This document shows positions 29,770 through 39,757 of a DNA stretch of 48,703 nucleotides, in pieces. The notes under the pieces are model-generated. The model was not told where the DNA came from. It ran no database searches and worked only from the letters and a program-made list of their open reading frames with translations. Made by a program: the position numbers and the translations under genes. The stretch's first letter is position 1. Each line of letters opens with the position of its first letter. The stretch is from Candidatus Aveggerthella excrementigallinarum (GTDB taxonomy: Bacteria > Actinomycetota > Coriobacteriia > Coriobacteriales > Eggerthellaceae), in contig DVLD01000194.1 of the NCBI GenBank assembly GCA_018715725.1, forward strand, positions 1 through 48,703. Reading direction: 5' to 3'.

Positions 29770-30534
29770 GTGAGCAAAGTTAGCATTGTGTTGCCAAGCT
29801 ACAACGGTGAGCGCTTTATTCGTGAGTCGATTGAAAGCGTCATCGCGCAAGATTATGACAATTGGGAATTGATCATCATTGACGACTGCTCTTCCGACAG
29901 CACGCCTGAGATTTGCGAAGAGTATGTCCGGCGGGATTCTCGTATTTCATACCACAGAAACGAGCAGAATCTTAAGCTTCCCGCCTCTTTGAACAAGGGG
30001 TTCTCCTTTGCGACCGGTGACTACCTCACATGGACGTCCGATGACAACTATTTTCGCCACGATGCTATCGGGCTTATGGCTCGCGCGCTGGATGACGACG
30101 CAGCGGTCGATGTCGTGTACTGCGATATAAACTGTGTTGACGAAAACGGCAATGCGCTCAACCTCCCAAAAATCACGACCTCGAAGCACTTTCTTCCGAT
30201 CATTAACGTCGTCAGGGCGTGCTTCATGTATCGCAAGCGCGTTCACGAAAAGCTTGAAGGGTACGACGAGACACTGTTCCTGGTGGAAGATTACGATTTC
30301 TGGTTGCGCTCGTATCGTTATTTCAACTTACGCTATATCGACGAGGCGCCCTATTATTACCGCTTCCATGAACGGAGCCTGTCCAAGACAAAGGAGCTTG
30401 ACATCAGGCGCCTTACCAAGAAGATTCTTCGCCGAGAGCTAGAGCACGAGTCTCGATTGCCTCGCCGCTTCTCGCTCATGTGTGGAATCCTCGTAAGCGA
30501 CCTCAGAACCTTGCTGATTAAAATTAAACGCTGA
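29770..30534 (+). CDS. Glycosyltransferase family 2
   Basis: GTG start; VSIVLPSYNGERFIRESIESVIAQDYDNWELIIIDDCSSDSTPEICEEY. Confidence 0.92.
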   Translation: MSKVSIVLPSYNGERFIRESIESVIAQDYDNWELIIIDDCSSDSTPEICEEYVRRDSRISYHRNEQNLKLPASLNKGFSFATGDYLTWTSDDNYFRHDAIGLMARALDDDAAVDVVYCDINCVDENGNALNLPKITTSKHFLPIINVVRACFMYRKRVHEKLEGYDETLFLVEDYDFWLRSYRYFNLRYIDEAPYYYRFHERSLSKTKELDIRRLTKKILRRELEHESRLPRRFSLMCGILVSDLRTLLIKIKR

Positions 30535-30588
30535 TACGATTCGATAATTTGCCATCTGGAACCCAACGCAGAAATGGAGCATCACGCC

Positions 30589-31692
30589 ATGAAGAAAGTC
30601 TTGCTCGTGTTCGGCACAAGGCCGGAAGCCATTAAGATGTGCCCGCTTGTTTTGGAGCTGAAACGCCATCCTGAAGATTTCGACGTGAGTGTCTGCGTCA
30701 CTGGACAGCACCGCCAGATGCTGGACGCGGTGCTTGACGCTTTCGACGTGCACCCGGATTTCGACCTCTCGATCATGAAGCAAGGCCAAACGCTGTTCGA
30801 CATCACCGCGACAGTGCTCCTTCAGATCAAAGGCGTCATCGAAGATTGCACGCCTGACATCGTCCTGGTCCATGGCGACACCACCACGAGCTTCGCCGCG
30901 GCGCTCGCCGCCTTCTACCTTCATATTCCGGTTGGGCACGTTGAGGCGGGGCTTCGAACATACGATCTCGAGTCCCCTTTCCCAGAAGAGTTCAATCGCC
31001 AAGCTGTGGACATTGTTTCCCGCTTCTATTTCGCCCCGACCGAGGCGTCGAAGCGCAACCTGGTAAACGAAGGAAAGGATCCTGATCGGATCTTCGTCAC
31101 GGGCAACACGGGAATCGACGCGCTGAAAACCACTGTGCGCAGCGACTACTCCCATCCTATGCTCGATCAACTCTCGGACACCGACAAGCTCATTCTTCTG
31201 ACTGCCCATCGCAGAGAGAACCTTGGCGATCCGATGCACCATATGTTCCGTGCAATACGCCGTATCGCCGAAGAGAACGACGATATCAAGGTCCTCTACC
31301 CCGTCCATCTCAACCCGGCAGTGCGCGAAGTCGCGGACGCCGAGCTTTCTTCCTGCCCGTCCGTCAGGCTCATCGACCCACTGGAGGTCATCGACTTCCA
31401 CAACTTTATGGCTCGCAGCTTTATCATTCTCACCGACAGCGGCGGCATTCAAGAAGAAGCCCCCAGCCTTGGCAAGCCCGTCTTGGTCATGCGGAACACC
31501 ACCGAACGACCTGAGGGCGTCGAAGCAGGAACCCTCAAGCTCGTCGGAACGAGCGAAGAGGCGATTTACGCGGAATGTCGACGGCTGATCGAGGACTCTG
31601 ACGCATATAGCAGCATGTCGCATGCGAGCAATCCGTACGGAGACGGCCGCGCCAGCGAGAGAATCGCCCACATTCTCGCATCGTCGCTGTAA
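30589..31692 (+). CDS. wecB: UDP-N-acetylglucosamine 2-epimerase (non-hydrolysing)
   Basis: MKKVLLVFGTRPEAIKMCPLVLELKRH...VTGQHRQMLD...VHGDTTTSFAAALAAFYLHIPVGHVEAGLRT...LTDSGGIQEEAPSLGKPVLVMRNTTERPEG. Confidence 0.96.
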   Translation: MKKVLLVFGTRPEAIKMCPLVLELKRHPEDFDVSVCVTGQHRQMLDAVLDAFDVHPDFDLSIMKQGQTLFDITATVLLQIKGVIEDCTPDIVLVHGDTTTSFAAALAAFYLHIPVGHVEAGLRTYDLESPFPEEFNRQAVDIVSRFYFAPTEASKRNLVNEGKDPDRIFVTGNTGIDALKTTVRSDYSHPMLDQLSDTDKLILLTAHRRENLGDPMHHMFRAIRRIAEENDDIKVLYPVHLNPAVREVADAELSSCPSVRLIDPLEVIDFHNFMARSFIILTDSGGIQEEAPSLGKPVLVMRNTTERPEGVEAGTLKLVGTSEEAIYAECRRLIEDSDAYSSMSHASNPYGDGRASERIAHILASSL

Positions 31693-31727
31693 CGTCACCA
31701 TATAACGCTCGAGCGAGACGATGCCGC

Positions 31728-32957
31728 ATGAAGGAACTGTCCCTCAAACAGAACCTGGTTTGGAACACCGTTGGTTGCCTTATGTACCAAGGCTGCCAAT
31801 GGCTTACCACCATTCTTGTCGTTATTCTCTCCACCTCGTATGAGAATTCGGGCATTCTTGCGTTCGCCATGGCTACAGGAAACATTTTCACCGGCCTCGC
31901 AACCTACAACGTCAGGACGTTTCAAATCTCCGATGTGAGAGGTCAGTTCTCCTCTGAAAACTACATAGCTTTTCGCATCATCACCGTCGTGCTCGCCTCC
32001 GTTCTGTGCAGCGCCTATTCGTTCGCCGTGGCGCCCAGCGTTGGCACAGGAATCGCAATGATCGCGTTCCTTCTCTTTAAGGCCGACGAGTCATTCTCAA
32101 ACGTGCTGTACGGCATCGACCAGAAAGCGCTACGCATGGACTTCATCGGCATCTCTCAAGGAATGCGAGGAATCCTTTCCCTCGCCGCCTTCGCGCTGTC
32201 CTTGCTCGCAACCGACAACCTTGTCGTAGCCTTCGTTGCCATGTTTGTTAGCTGCGCAGCAGTAACAATCCTGTACGACATCCCTCATTCGCGAAAGCTT
32301 GACACGGTCGGCGTCAGCATCACCAAGAAAAACTGCATTGACCTTTTTAGGATTTGTGCGCCGAGCGTTATCGCGATTCTTGCGTACGGTTTCGTCTCGA
32401 CCATAGCGCGCCAATGGTTTGGCATCCAGTATGGAGAAGAGGCTTTGGGAATATACTCCGCAGTGGCGACTCCCTGCGTTTTGGTTCAGGTGATGGCAAA
32501 CTATCTCTACAGTCCATTCCTGGTCCCCATTGCACGAAGTTGGAGCTCTCGCAACAACAGCGAGCTTCGCTCTCAACTGAAAAAGCTCATTACTGGAATT
32601 ATTGGCGTCATCGTAATCTGCGTGGCGCTCTCTGCGGCTTTTGGCGCGCCGGTCATAGAGCTCGTGTACGGTTCGAGCATTGGCGACTATTCTTGGATGA
32701 TCACACCCGCCATGATTGCCGCCTCGCTCATGGCCTTGGACTACCTGCTGACCGACCTCTTCATCGTCATGAGGAAATTCTTCCTAGCGGTGTTGATCAA
32801 CGTTGTAGCACTTGCTTCATGCATTGCTTCCGCTGATTATTTCATGAGCGCCCTGTACATGAACGGAATCAACGTCGTCATTATCGTCGCGTTTGCCGTT
32901 GGCATAGTTGTTGGAATCGCCGCATTGGTCGTCCAGAGGAGGCTGCAGTCTGCGTAA
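31728..32957 (+). CDS. Polysaccharide/oligosaccharide flippase-like membrane protein (Wzx/MATE-type)
   Basis: LKQNLVWNTVGCLMYQGCQWLTTILVVILSTSYENSGILAFAMATGNIFTGLATYNVRTFQISD; polytopic. Confidence 0.85.
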   Translation: MKELSLKQNLVWNTVGCLMYQGCQWLTTILVVILSTSYENSGILAFAMATGNIFTGLATYNVRTFQISDVRGQFSSENYIAFRIITVVLASVLCSAYSFAVAPSVGTGIAMIAFLLFKADESFSNVLYGIDQKALRMDFIGISQGMRGILSLAAFALSLLATDNLVVAFVAMFVSCAAVTILYDIPHSRKLDTVGVSITKKNCIDLFRICAPSVIAILAYGFVSTIARQWFGIQYGEEALGIYSAVATPCVLVQVMANYLYSPFLVPIARSWSSRNNSELRSQLKKLITGIIGVIVICVALSAAFGAPVIELVYGSSIGDYSWMITPAMIAASLMALDYLLTDLFIVMRKFFLAVLINVVALASCIASADYFMSALYMNGINVVIIVAFAVGIVVGIAALVVQRRLQSA

Positions 32958-33046
32958 AGGACCGGGCGTCTTTGGACGAATCGCCCTCGCTCGCCATGTG
33001 CTTGCACCCTCTGCAAGCAGCACCCGTCGTGGGTTTCGCGGGTCGA

Positions 33047-33406
33047 TTATTGCTTCTTCTCGACGATGTCCTCCCGCATGCCATTGTCTTTAATGGCGAT
33101 TTCCTGAACCAGCGCGTTCAGCTTCATCCGTTGCCGGGCAAGTTTCTCCGTCAGCGAAAACTCTCGAAGCATCAGCACGCCGATGACATACAGGAAAATA
33201 AAGTTTGACGGGGATTCAAAGCCAAGCGCACCTGAACACACGAAAGCAATCTGCGGAAACACCGCCAGAACAACGAAGCTCGCCGCAAAGAAGAACCAGA
33301 ACACAGAGTCTATGACTTGGATTTCAGACTTGCGCAGCTTGCGCAGAATCACGGTAAGAACCGCGATGGCGACCAATACCAAAAAGACACGCAGAACAAC
33401 GCTCAT
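33047..33406 (-). CDS. DUF2304 small membrane protein
   Basis: 119 aa, two to three TM segments, SEIQVIDSVFWFFFAASFVVLAVFPQIA; paired with a DPM1-like GT2. Confidence 0.75.
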   Translation of the reverse strand: MSVVLRVFLVLVAIAVLTVILRKLRKSEIQVIDSVFWFFFAASFVVLAVFPQIAFVCSGALGFESPSNFIFLYVIGVLMLREFSLTEKLARQRMKLNALVQEIAIKDNGMREDIVEKKQ

Positions 33407-33411
33407 CTACA

Positions 33412-34092
33412 TCACCGAAACCACTGGACGAACAAAATAGAAATGGACGTACGGAGCATATACGAGATGGACTTTGCCAGGTTCAGATAGCTCTCGCCCG
33501 TCACGCGGTCGCGCATAGCAACCTGAACCTCCTCGACGCGCGCACCATGGCGAATAAGGTACGCAAGCGTGTCGGGCTCGGGGCCAAAATCTTTTTCTTT
33601 TGCAAAACGCTCAATCATGTTCCTGTCGAACAAGCGCATGCCGGACGTCGGATCAAAAATCGTTTTTCCGGTGGTAAGACGAATCATCGCTTTGATAAGA
33701 GACGAGCCCGCCATACGCGCCGACACGTTCTTTTTCTCTTCAACAAAGCGAGACCCTATCACGATTTGGCAGCCAGTCTTCTCCATGCGCTCAACCATGG
33801 CGGAGATGTACTCGGGCCGATGCTGCCCGTCAGCGTCAAACTGAACCGCGCAATCGTATCCATGCTTGAGCGCATACTTCATTCCCGCCTGAAAGCCAGC
33901 AGAAAGCCCCAGATTGACTGCAAGATCAAGAAAGTTGTACCCGTTCTCAAGGCAAATGTCGCGCGTTTTGTCCGAGGATCCGTCATTGACAATCACGTAG
34001 TCAACTTCAGGAGCACGATCTTGCAACTCTGAGATGGTTGCGGCGAGGCTGCCTTCTTCGTTGAACGCAGGGATGATAGCTAATGTCTTCAT
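33412..34092 (-). CDS. Glycosyltransferase family 2, dolichyl-phosphate-mannose synthase-like
   Basis: MKTLAIIPAFNEEGSLAATISELQDRAPEVDYVIVNDGSSDKTRDIC...VQFDADGQHRPEYISAMVERM. Start at 34092. Confidence 0.92.
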   Translation of the reverse strand: MKTLAIIPAFNEEGSLAATISELQDRAPEVDYVIVNDGSSDKTRDICLENGYNFLDLAVNLGLSAGFQAGMKYALKHGYDCAVQFDADGQHRPEYISAMVERMEKTGCQIVIGSRFVEEKKNVSARMAGSSLIKAMIRLTTGKTIFDPTSGMRLFDRNMIERFAKEKDFGPEPDTLAYLIRHGARVEEVQVAMRDRVTGESYLNLAKSISYMLRTSISILFVQWFR

Positions 34093-34209
34093 AATGTGGA
34101 TAGTATATCCGAAACGCACACGATGGACTATTGCGCACCCTCGCTTTTCGCGTCGACTGCGGCCCGAAACCTCTTGTTCGGAATCGGCTCCAATGCAGGT
34201 AGCTGCATG

Positions 34210-34215
34210 TATAAT
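34210..34215 (+). promoter_or_regulatory. Consensus -10 box (TATAAT) upstream of a GT2 gene
   Basis: TATAAT about 80 nt before the GTG at 34295. Confidence 0.4.
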
Positions 34216-34294
34216 AGTTCGAATCCCAGCGGGCAACCTAATCGCCTTCGGGCAACTGCAACGGTCAAGTTCCCAAAATGGAGGCGGCTCTATC

Positions 34295-35374
34295 GTGAAA
34301 CGCAACATGCCTTTATTCAGCATCGTGATGCCCACGTATGGCGTGGAGGGCTACATCTCGGAAGCCATTGCCTGCGTGCAGGCTCAGACGTGCCCAGATT
34401 GGGAACTCATCGTCGTCGACGACTGCACGCCCGACCGCAGCGCCGATATCGCACGCAACGCGGCGCGCAAGGACGAACGCATCACGGTCGTCTCCCACCC
34501 CGTCAACAAGGGCCTTTCCGCTGCCCGCAACACCGGCATCGATCGCGCACATGGAGCGTACGTCTGGTTTCCCGACCCTGACGATCGCTACGATGATTGC
34601 TTGCTGGAATGCGCGAAGCGCGCAATCGACGAACGACCCTACGATGTCGTCTTGTTCGGGCATGCCGAAGAGTACTACGCCCCGGACGGATCGTTCCAAT
34701 ACGCGCATCCTATCGAGCTCGCGGAGCATCGCGACCTCGAGCAAGCATCGCTGCGCGCCGAGGTGCTCGACCTCGAGCAAGCAACCGTACTCGGGTATGC
34801 ATGGAACAAGCTCTATCGCCTTGACCGCATCAGAGCGGCAGGACTCGAGTTCGAAGACGACGCGCCTTTGATTGAGGACATCGTGTTCAACGTCGAGTAT
34901 TTCGAAACCGTCCGGGATGCAGCTTTTTTGCCGGGTACCCCTTACCATTACGCCAAGCGCACTGCATCAAACCTCACGAACAAGTTCGTTCCCCGCTATT
35001 TCGAGCTCCATCGTCGACGCATCGAATCCATCTTCGCGCAACAGCGCCGATGGGGCCTCGACACCCCCGAAGCGCGCGCGACCATGGGCGCGCTGTTCGG
35101 CCGCTATGTCCTCTCGGCGCTTGAGAGGAACTGCGACCCACGCGCGGGCATGAGCGGACGCGATCGGCGCGCTTGGTGCCGTCGGCTCTTCGAAGACGAC
35201 TTGTATCGCGAGCTGATACCGGGCGCCCGAGCATCCAACAGTCGCGCCCTCTCGCTGGGACTCGCGACGCTGCGCACGCGCAGCGCATTGCTCTGCACCG
35301 CGCTCGGCAGGCTCATCCACATCGCGCGGAACCGCGGCGGATCGCTGTTCACGAAGATTAAGTCGGAAAGGTGA
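34295..35374 (+). CDS. Glycosyltransferase family 2
   Basis: MPLFSIVMPTYGVEGYISEAIACVQAQTCPDWELIVVDDCTPDRSADIARNAARKDERI. Start GTG 34295 after GGAGG (ATG 34307 possible). Confidence 0.9.
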   Translation: MKRNMPLFSIVMPTYGVEGYISEAIACVQAQTCPDWELIVVDDCTPDRSADIARNAARKDERITVVSHPVNKGLSAARNTGIDRAHGAYVWFPDPDDRYDDCLLECAKRAIDERPYDVVLFGHAEEYYAPDGSFQYAHPIELAEHRDLEQASLRAEVLDLEQATVLGYAWNKLYRLDRIRAAGLEFEDDAPLIEDIVFNVEYFETVRDAAFLPGTPYHYAKRTASNLTNKFVPRYFELHRRRIESIFAQQRRWGLDTPEARATMGALFGRYVLSALERNCDPRAGMSGRDRRAWCRRLFEDDLYRELIPGARASNSRALSLGLATLRTRSALLCTALGRLIHIARNRGGSLFTKIKSER

Positions 35375-35378
35375 GGTT

Positions 35379-36395
35379 ATGGCGCCCGTTCTTACGATAG
35401 CCGTCCCCTGCTACAACGTCGAACGCTACCTCGACCGCAGCCTGCCTCCTTACGGAGACCCTCGCTTTGTCGGCAGGCTCGAGGTCGTGCTCGTCGACGA
35501 CGGGTCGACCGACAACACCCCTGACCTCCTTGCTGATTTCGCACGAAAGAACCCCAATGTCGTCAAGATCGTCACGAAAGAGAACGGCGGCCATGGGTCT
35601 GCCGTAAACGCGGCGCTTGCGCACGCTGGAGGAACGTACTTTCGCATCGTCGACGGCGATGATTGGGTGAACCCCGATGGCCTCAATGCCATGCTCGACG
35701 TCATGTCGGCCTCCGAGGCGGACCTCGTCGTCGACCTAAAACGTGAAGTCCATCTCATCACCGGCGAATCCGAGCTGTTCGAGCTGCCCGGCTACGTGCC
35801 GACAGGCGCCACGGTCTCCTTCCCCGACGTATGCTGCGAGCACGACACGGAATCGTACGTCATGATCCACACGCTCAGCGTCCGGACTGAACTTTTACGC
35901 TCCGAACGGGTCTCGCTCCTGGAGAAGACGTTCTACGAGGATTACGAATACGTCGTCAAGGCCACCGTGCCTGCCCGCACCATCGCCTTCCACAGCCACG
36001 AGGTCTACCAGTACCTCGTGGGCAATGCGTCGCAAAGCGTGAGCGCGGAGAACTACGTCAAACGGTGGGACGACCACATGCGCGTGCTCAGGGAAATCGT
36101 GAGGTACGAGGATGAGCAGGCACAGCGCGCGCTCGACCCTCGCGTCAAGCGCTATCTCGCTCGCAAAATCGAGCTCATGGTGCACACGCTCTACAACATC
36201 GCGCTCATCTACGACCACGACCGTGCACGCGGCATGACGCGCGCCAAGAAACTTCGCAGCGAGCTCTCCCAACGCTGCCCTGCCCACGAGCAAGCAACGC
36301 GCAAACGTTATCGCATGGCGCTCGCGCTGCATGCGCTCGGCTTCGACTCAAAGAAGCTCGACAAGCTCATGGGGCGCTCGCTGGAGCGAGGCTAA
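35379..36395 (+). CDS. Glycosyltransferase family 2
   Basis: LTIAVPCYNVERYLDRSLPPYGDPRFVGRLEVVLVDDGSTDNTPDLLADFARKNPNVVKIVTKENGGHGSAVN. Confidence 0.91.
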   Translation: MAPVLTIAVPCYNVERYLDRSLPPYGDPRFVGRLEVVLVDDGSTDNTPDLLADFARKNPNVVKIVTKENGGHGSAVNAALAHAGGTYFRIVDGDDWVNPDGLNAMLDVMSASEADLVVDLKREVHLITGESELFELPGYVPTGATVSFPDVCCEHDTESYVMIHTLSVRTELLRSERVSLLEKTFYEDYEYVVKATVPARTIAFHSHEVYQYLVGNASQSVSAENYVKRWDDHMRVLREIVRYEDEQAQRALDPRVKRYLARKIELMVHTLYNIALIYDHDRARGMTRAKKLRSELSQRCPAHEQATRKRYRMALALHALGFDSKKLDKLMGRSLERG

Positions 36396-36449
36396 CGCCC
36401 GATGACCCACGCCCGAAGGCAGGGGCATCGAGCCCAAGGCGCTTCTGCT

Positions 36450-37670
36450 TTATGAAGACGCGGGGGCGGCGTTGCCAAGCTCTCGCTTCACATGCTCGAG
36501 GGCGGCTGCGCGCTCGCGCTCGTCGCACAGCTCCCACGCCTCCTCGTCATGATAGGCTTCCATCTCGGCGCGGCGCGAATGCGCGATAGACTCGCGCAAA
36601 CGGCCAATTGGGCCGGAGCCTTTGGCCACGTCGAGAACGCGGCCAAGCGCCGCGCGCGTGCCATACTTCCACGAGAAATAACGATACACAACGGCGCGAC
36701 GAGCGTTGCCGGATGCAAGAGAACGATTGCTCCAGACGGCTTGAACGATACGCGCACGCGCGTCATCGACCGCCGCGCACGCATCAATAGTCGCCGCATC
36801 AAACGACTCTGCCCAGATGCCTTTCATGACATCGAGCATCTCCGTGCGACCCGGCTCGTCAAGCTGAAGGATGTCGAACCCCAGGAAATCGACCGTCCAC
36901 AGCAGCAGCTCGCGCGGATAGCGCGCAAGAAAACCACCGTCGCGCCAATCCGCAACGATGTGGCGGATGATGTTCGCGTGCTCACGCGCCATTTTGAGCG
37001 GATCGTGGAGGCGGGTGTTCATAAGGGACCCAGAGCGCGAAACGCGATACCGAACGAGCTTGTCGGAAATGAGCGAGGTGCGGCAAGCGCGCGGGTACAC
37101 GGCGAAATGGAACAGCTGGTCCTCGCCGAACGGCAGCGTCTCGTCGAACAGGACGCCGGACTCGAGCAGGAAATCACGACGACAGGCCGTGCGCCACGCG
37201 AACGGACGAGACTGCTCTTTGAACAGGATGTCGGTCGAGAACTGCTCGTAGTCGACGTCGCGCGGGCTTAACACTTCTTCCAGCCACGGATAACTGCGGA
37301 ACTCCGGGTAGGCCATGGCGCCATACGTGACCACGTCGGCACCCGTCCGGTCGAACGCGCGCACGATGGTGCCGCACGCGTTCTCCGTCAGCAAGTCGTC
37401 CGAGTCCAGGAAGCAGACGATATCCCCCGATGCCGCTTTGATTCCAGCGTTGCGCGCCGACGACAGGCCGCCATTCTCTTTCTCGACGACTGTAATACGC
37501 TCGTCCGCTCGCTCAAACAAGCGCAACACCTCGGCAGAGCCATCGGTTGAGCCATCGTTGACGCAAATGATCTCCAGGTCGTGCCAATCCTGATCTCGGA
37601 CCGACTGCAAAGACAATGCAAGATACTCCTCAACGTTGTATACAGGAACGATAACGGAAATGCGCGGCAT
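36450..37670 (-). CDS. Glycosyltransferase family 2
   Basis: MPRISVIVPVYNVEEYLALSLQSVRDQDWHDLEIICVNDGSTDGSAEVL. Confidence 0.93.
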   Translation of the reverse strand: MPRISVIVPVYNVEEYLALSLQSVRDQDWHDLEIICVNDGSTDGSAEVLRLFERADERITVVEKENGGLSSARNAGIKAASGDIVCFLDSDDLLTENACGTIVRAFDRTGADVVTYGAMAYPEFRSYPWLEEVLSPRDVDYEQFSTDILFKEQSRPFAWRTACRRDFLLESGVLFDETLPFGEDQLFHFAVYPRACRTSLISDKLVRYRVSRSGSLMNTRLHDPLKMAREHANIIRHIVADWRDGGFLARYPRELLLWTVDFLGFDILQLDEPGRTEMLDVMKGIWAESFDAATIDACAAVDDARARIVQAVWSNRSLASGNARRAVVYRYFSWKYGTRAALGRVLDVAKGSGPIGRLRESIAHSRRAEMEAYHDEEAWELCDERERAAALEHVKRELGNAAPASS

Positions 37671-37682
37671 TGCTTTTAACCT

Positions 37683-38762
37683 CTAGTGACCGATTTTGTT
37701 CTTCACCATATCCAGCAGAAGCGGGAAGCCCCCCATTTCGTAATACCGTTTCGCTGTATTGAGCTTTCCCGGCTTCGCATGCTCCGTACGCTGCAGATGA
37801 AAGAGATCGGGGCGATCCATGATGAACTTGCGGTCCGCCCTCTTCCACGGTTCAAACAGGTCGTAATCCGTGATGCCCGCCGCGTCTTCCTTGCGGAAGT
37901 CCTCCGCCATACGCATGACAAACTCGCGCTGCAGTGGCTCAGACAAGCGCTCGTAGTTCCACATGTAGCTGTCATAGCGCATTTTCACAAGGACAGGCAG
38001 TAGCCGCTCTTTCTTCTCGGGACGCGCGTCTAGGTAGCGCAGCATTTCCGCATACTCGTCGCACACGCAGTAGACCTTGCCGGGCGAGTTGACGGAAGAC
38101 GCCTCGTTGTCCTGGCGGTAGTGCAGGTACGCACGATCAAGCAGCACCACGCGCTCTGCGGACGTCCACACCTTGAAATTGAAGCCGGCGTCCTGGTACG
38201 ACGCACCCGGCGTCTCAAGGAAGCGCACGTCGTTCGACTCCAGGAACGGGCGCTTGTAGATTGCCGACCAGATGGACGGCTTGAGGTAGTACACCGTGTC
38301 GTCTTCCTGGGGATTGTTGAGGCCGGCCTTTTCCTTCGCGACCCAGCCGAAACGCTCGTCGCGCGGTTCGGGTTGCGACCAATACAGGTAGAAATCCGCT
38401 TTCACCACGTCGGCATCCGCGTCGCACGCCGCCTTGTACATCTCTTCGAGCGCATTGGCATCGAGGAAGTCATCCGACTCCAGGATGCCAACGTACTCAC
38501 CGCGAGCAGCATCCAGGCCCATGTTCATCGACGAACCGTAGCCGGAGTTCTCTTTGTCGATCATGCGAAAACGCCCATCAGCGGTCATGTACTCACGAAT
38601 GATGTCGGGAGACGAGTCGGTCGATCCGTCGTTGATGCAAATGACCTCGATGTCCTCAAGTGTTTGATTGCGCGCGGAATCCAAGCATTCGCGCAAGTAC
38701 TTCTCAACATTGTAGATAGGAACCAGTAGAGAAATGAGAGGACGTGCGGTTTCGTCTGCCAT
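37683..38762 (-). CDS. Glycosyltransferase family 2
   Basis: MADETARPLISLLVPIYNVEKYLRECLDSARNQTLEDIEVICINDGSTDSSPDIIREY. Start at 38762. Confidence 0.93.
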   Translation of the reverse strand: MADETARPLISLLVPIYNVEKYLRECLDSARNQTLEDIEVICINDGSTDSSPDIIREYMTADGRFRMIDKENSGYGSSMNMGLDAARGEYVGILESDDFLDANALEEMYKAACDADADVVKADFYLYWSQPEPRDERFGWVAKEKAGLNNPQEDDTVYYLKPSIWSAIYKRPFLESNDVRFLETPGASYQDAGFNFKVWTSAERVVLLDRAYLHYRQDNEASSVNSPGKVYCVCDEYAEMLRYLDARPEKKERLLPVLVKMRYDSYMWNYERLSEPLQREFVMRMAEDFRKEDAAGITDYDLFEPWKRADRKFIMDRPDLFHLQRTEHAKPGKLNTAKRYYEMGGFPLLLDMVKNKIGH

Positions 38763-38905
38763 ATAAGTGGTCTCCCCTTTTCGGCGTACATAACGCTGCC
38801 ATAGTAGCATACAGAGGGAACCCAAGCTGCGAAGCGCTTTGCCTTCCAGAAGGCAACAGTTCATGCCGATTGCATGCCCGCACAACATCTCGCTATCCGC
38901 TACCG

Positions 38906-38911
38906 TATAAT
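38906..38911 (+). promoter_or_regulatory. Consensus -10 box (TATAAT) upstream of the ABC exporter genes
   Basis: TATAAT about 46 nt before ATG 38957. Confidence 0.45.
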
Positions 38912-38956
38912 AGACGCTTTGAAACATTGGAACACGAGACCCGTCCAAGGAGACCT

Positions 38957-39745
38957 ATGTCGACCAAGGAAATCCGCAAGCTTGTGTGGAGCAAGAACAA
39001 GTTCATCCTGTTCTCGCTCGTTTCAAAAGACTTCAAGTTGAAATATCGCCGCAGTGTCCTGGGCATTCTCTGGTCAATCCTGAACCCGTTGCTCATGATG
39101 ATCGTTCTCTCGGCGGTCTTTAGCATGTTTCTCCGCTTCGGCAATATCGAGAACTATCCGCTCTACCTCATTCTGGGAACGGTCATGTTCAGCCTCATGC
39201 AGAACTCTACCAACGCAGCTATGTGGTCAATCATTGAAGCGGCGCCCCTCATCAAGAAGGTTCGCGTTGAGAAGATGATTTTCCCGCTGGAGAAGGCAGC
39301 CTTCGAGCTGGTGAACTTTGCCATCTCGCTCGTGGCGGTCGTCATGGTTATGCTGTTCTTCCACGTTTGGCCCACACCGAACCTACTGTTGATGCCCGTG
39401 CTGCTGTTTTATGTGCTCTTGTTCTCATCGGGTATCGGGTTGCTGCTTGCGGCGCTGGCAGTGTTTTTCCGCGATGTGTGCCATCTCTGGGGCGTCGTTA
39501 TCACCGCCTGGACGTATGCCACTCCCATCTTCTACCCTGTCGACCTACTCGACCCTTGGATTCGCCAGGCCATGGAGTTCAACCCCATGTACCACTACAT
39601 CACGTACTTCCGCGACATTGTAATGTGGAACACGCATCCTGGCCTAACCGAAAACCTCGTGTGCTTCGGCATGGCGGCAATCACATTCCTCGTCGGATTC
39701 CTGGTGTTCCGAAAAGTCGAGTCCAAGTTCATCTTCTACGTTTAG
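38957..39745 (+). CDS. ABC-2 polysaccharide/teichoic acid exporter permease (Wzm/TagG-like)
   Basis: LVSKDFKLKYRRSVLGILWSILNPLLMMIVLSAVFSMFLRFGNIENYPLYLILGTVMFSLMQNSTN...FYPVDLLDPW. Confidence 0.92.
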   Translation: MSTKEIRKLVWSKNKFILFSLVSKDFKLKYRRSVLGILWSILNPLLMMIVLSAVFSMFLRFGNIENYPLYLILGTVMFSLMQNSTNAAMWSIIEAAPLIKKVRVEKMIFPLEKAAFELVNFAISLVAVVMVMLFFHVWPTPNLLLMPVLLFYVLLFSSGIGLLLAALAVFFRDVCHLWGVVITAWTYATPIFYPVDLLDPWIRQAMEFNPMYHYITYFRDIVMWNTHPGLTENLVCFGMAAITFLVGFLVFRKVESKFIFYV

Positions 39746-39757
39746 GAGCAGCGGATT

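Noticed and set aside
30439-31701. 420 aa minus-strand ORF
   Set aside because: Antisense to wecB.
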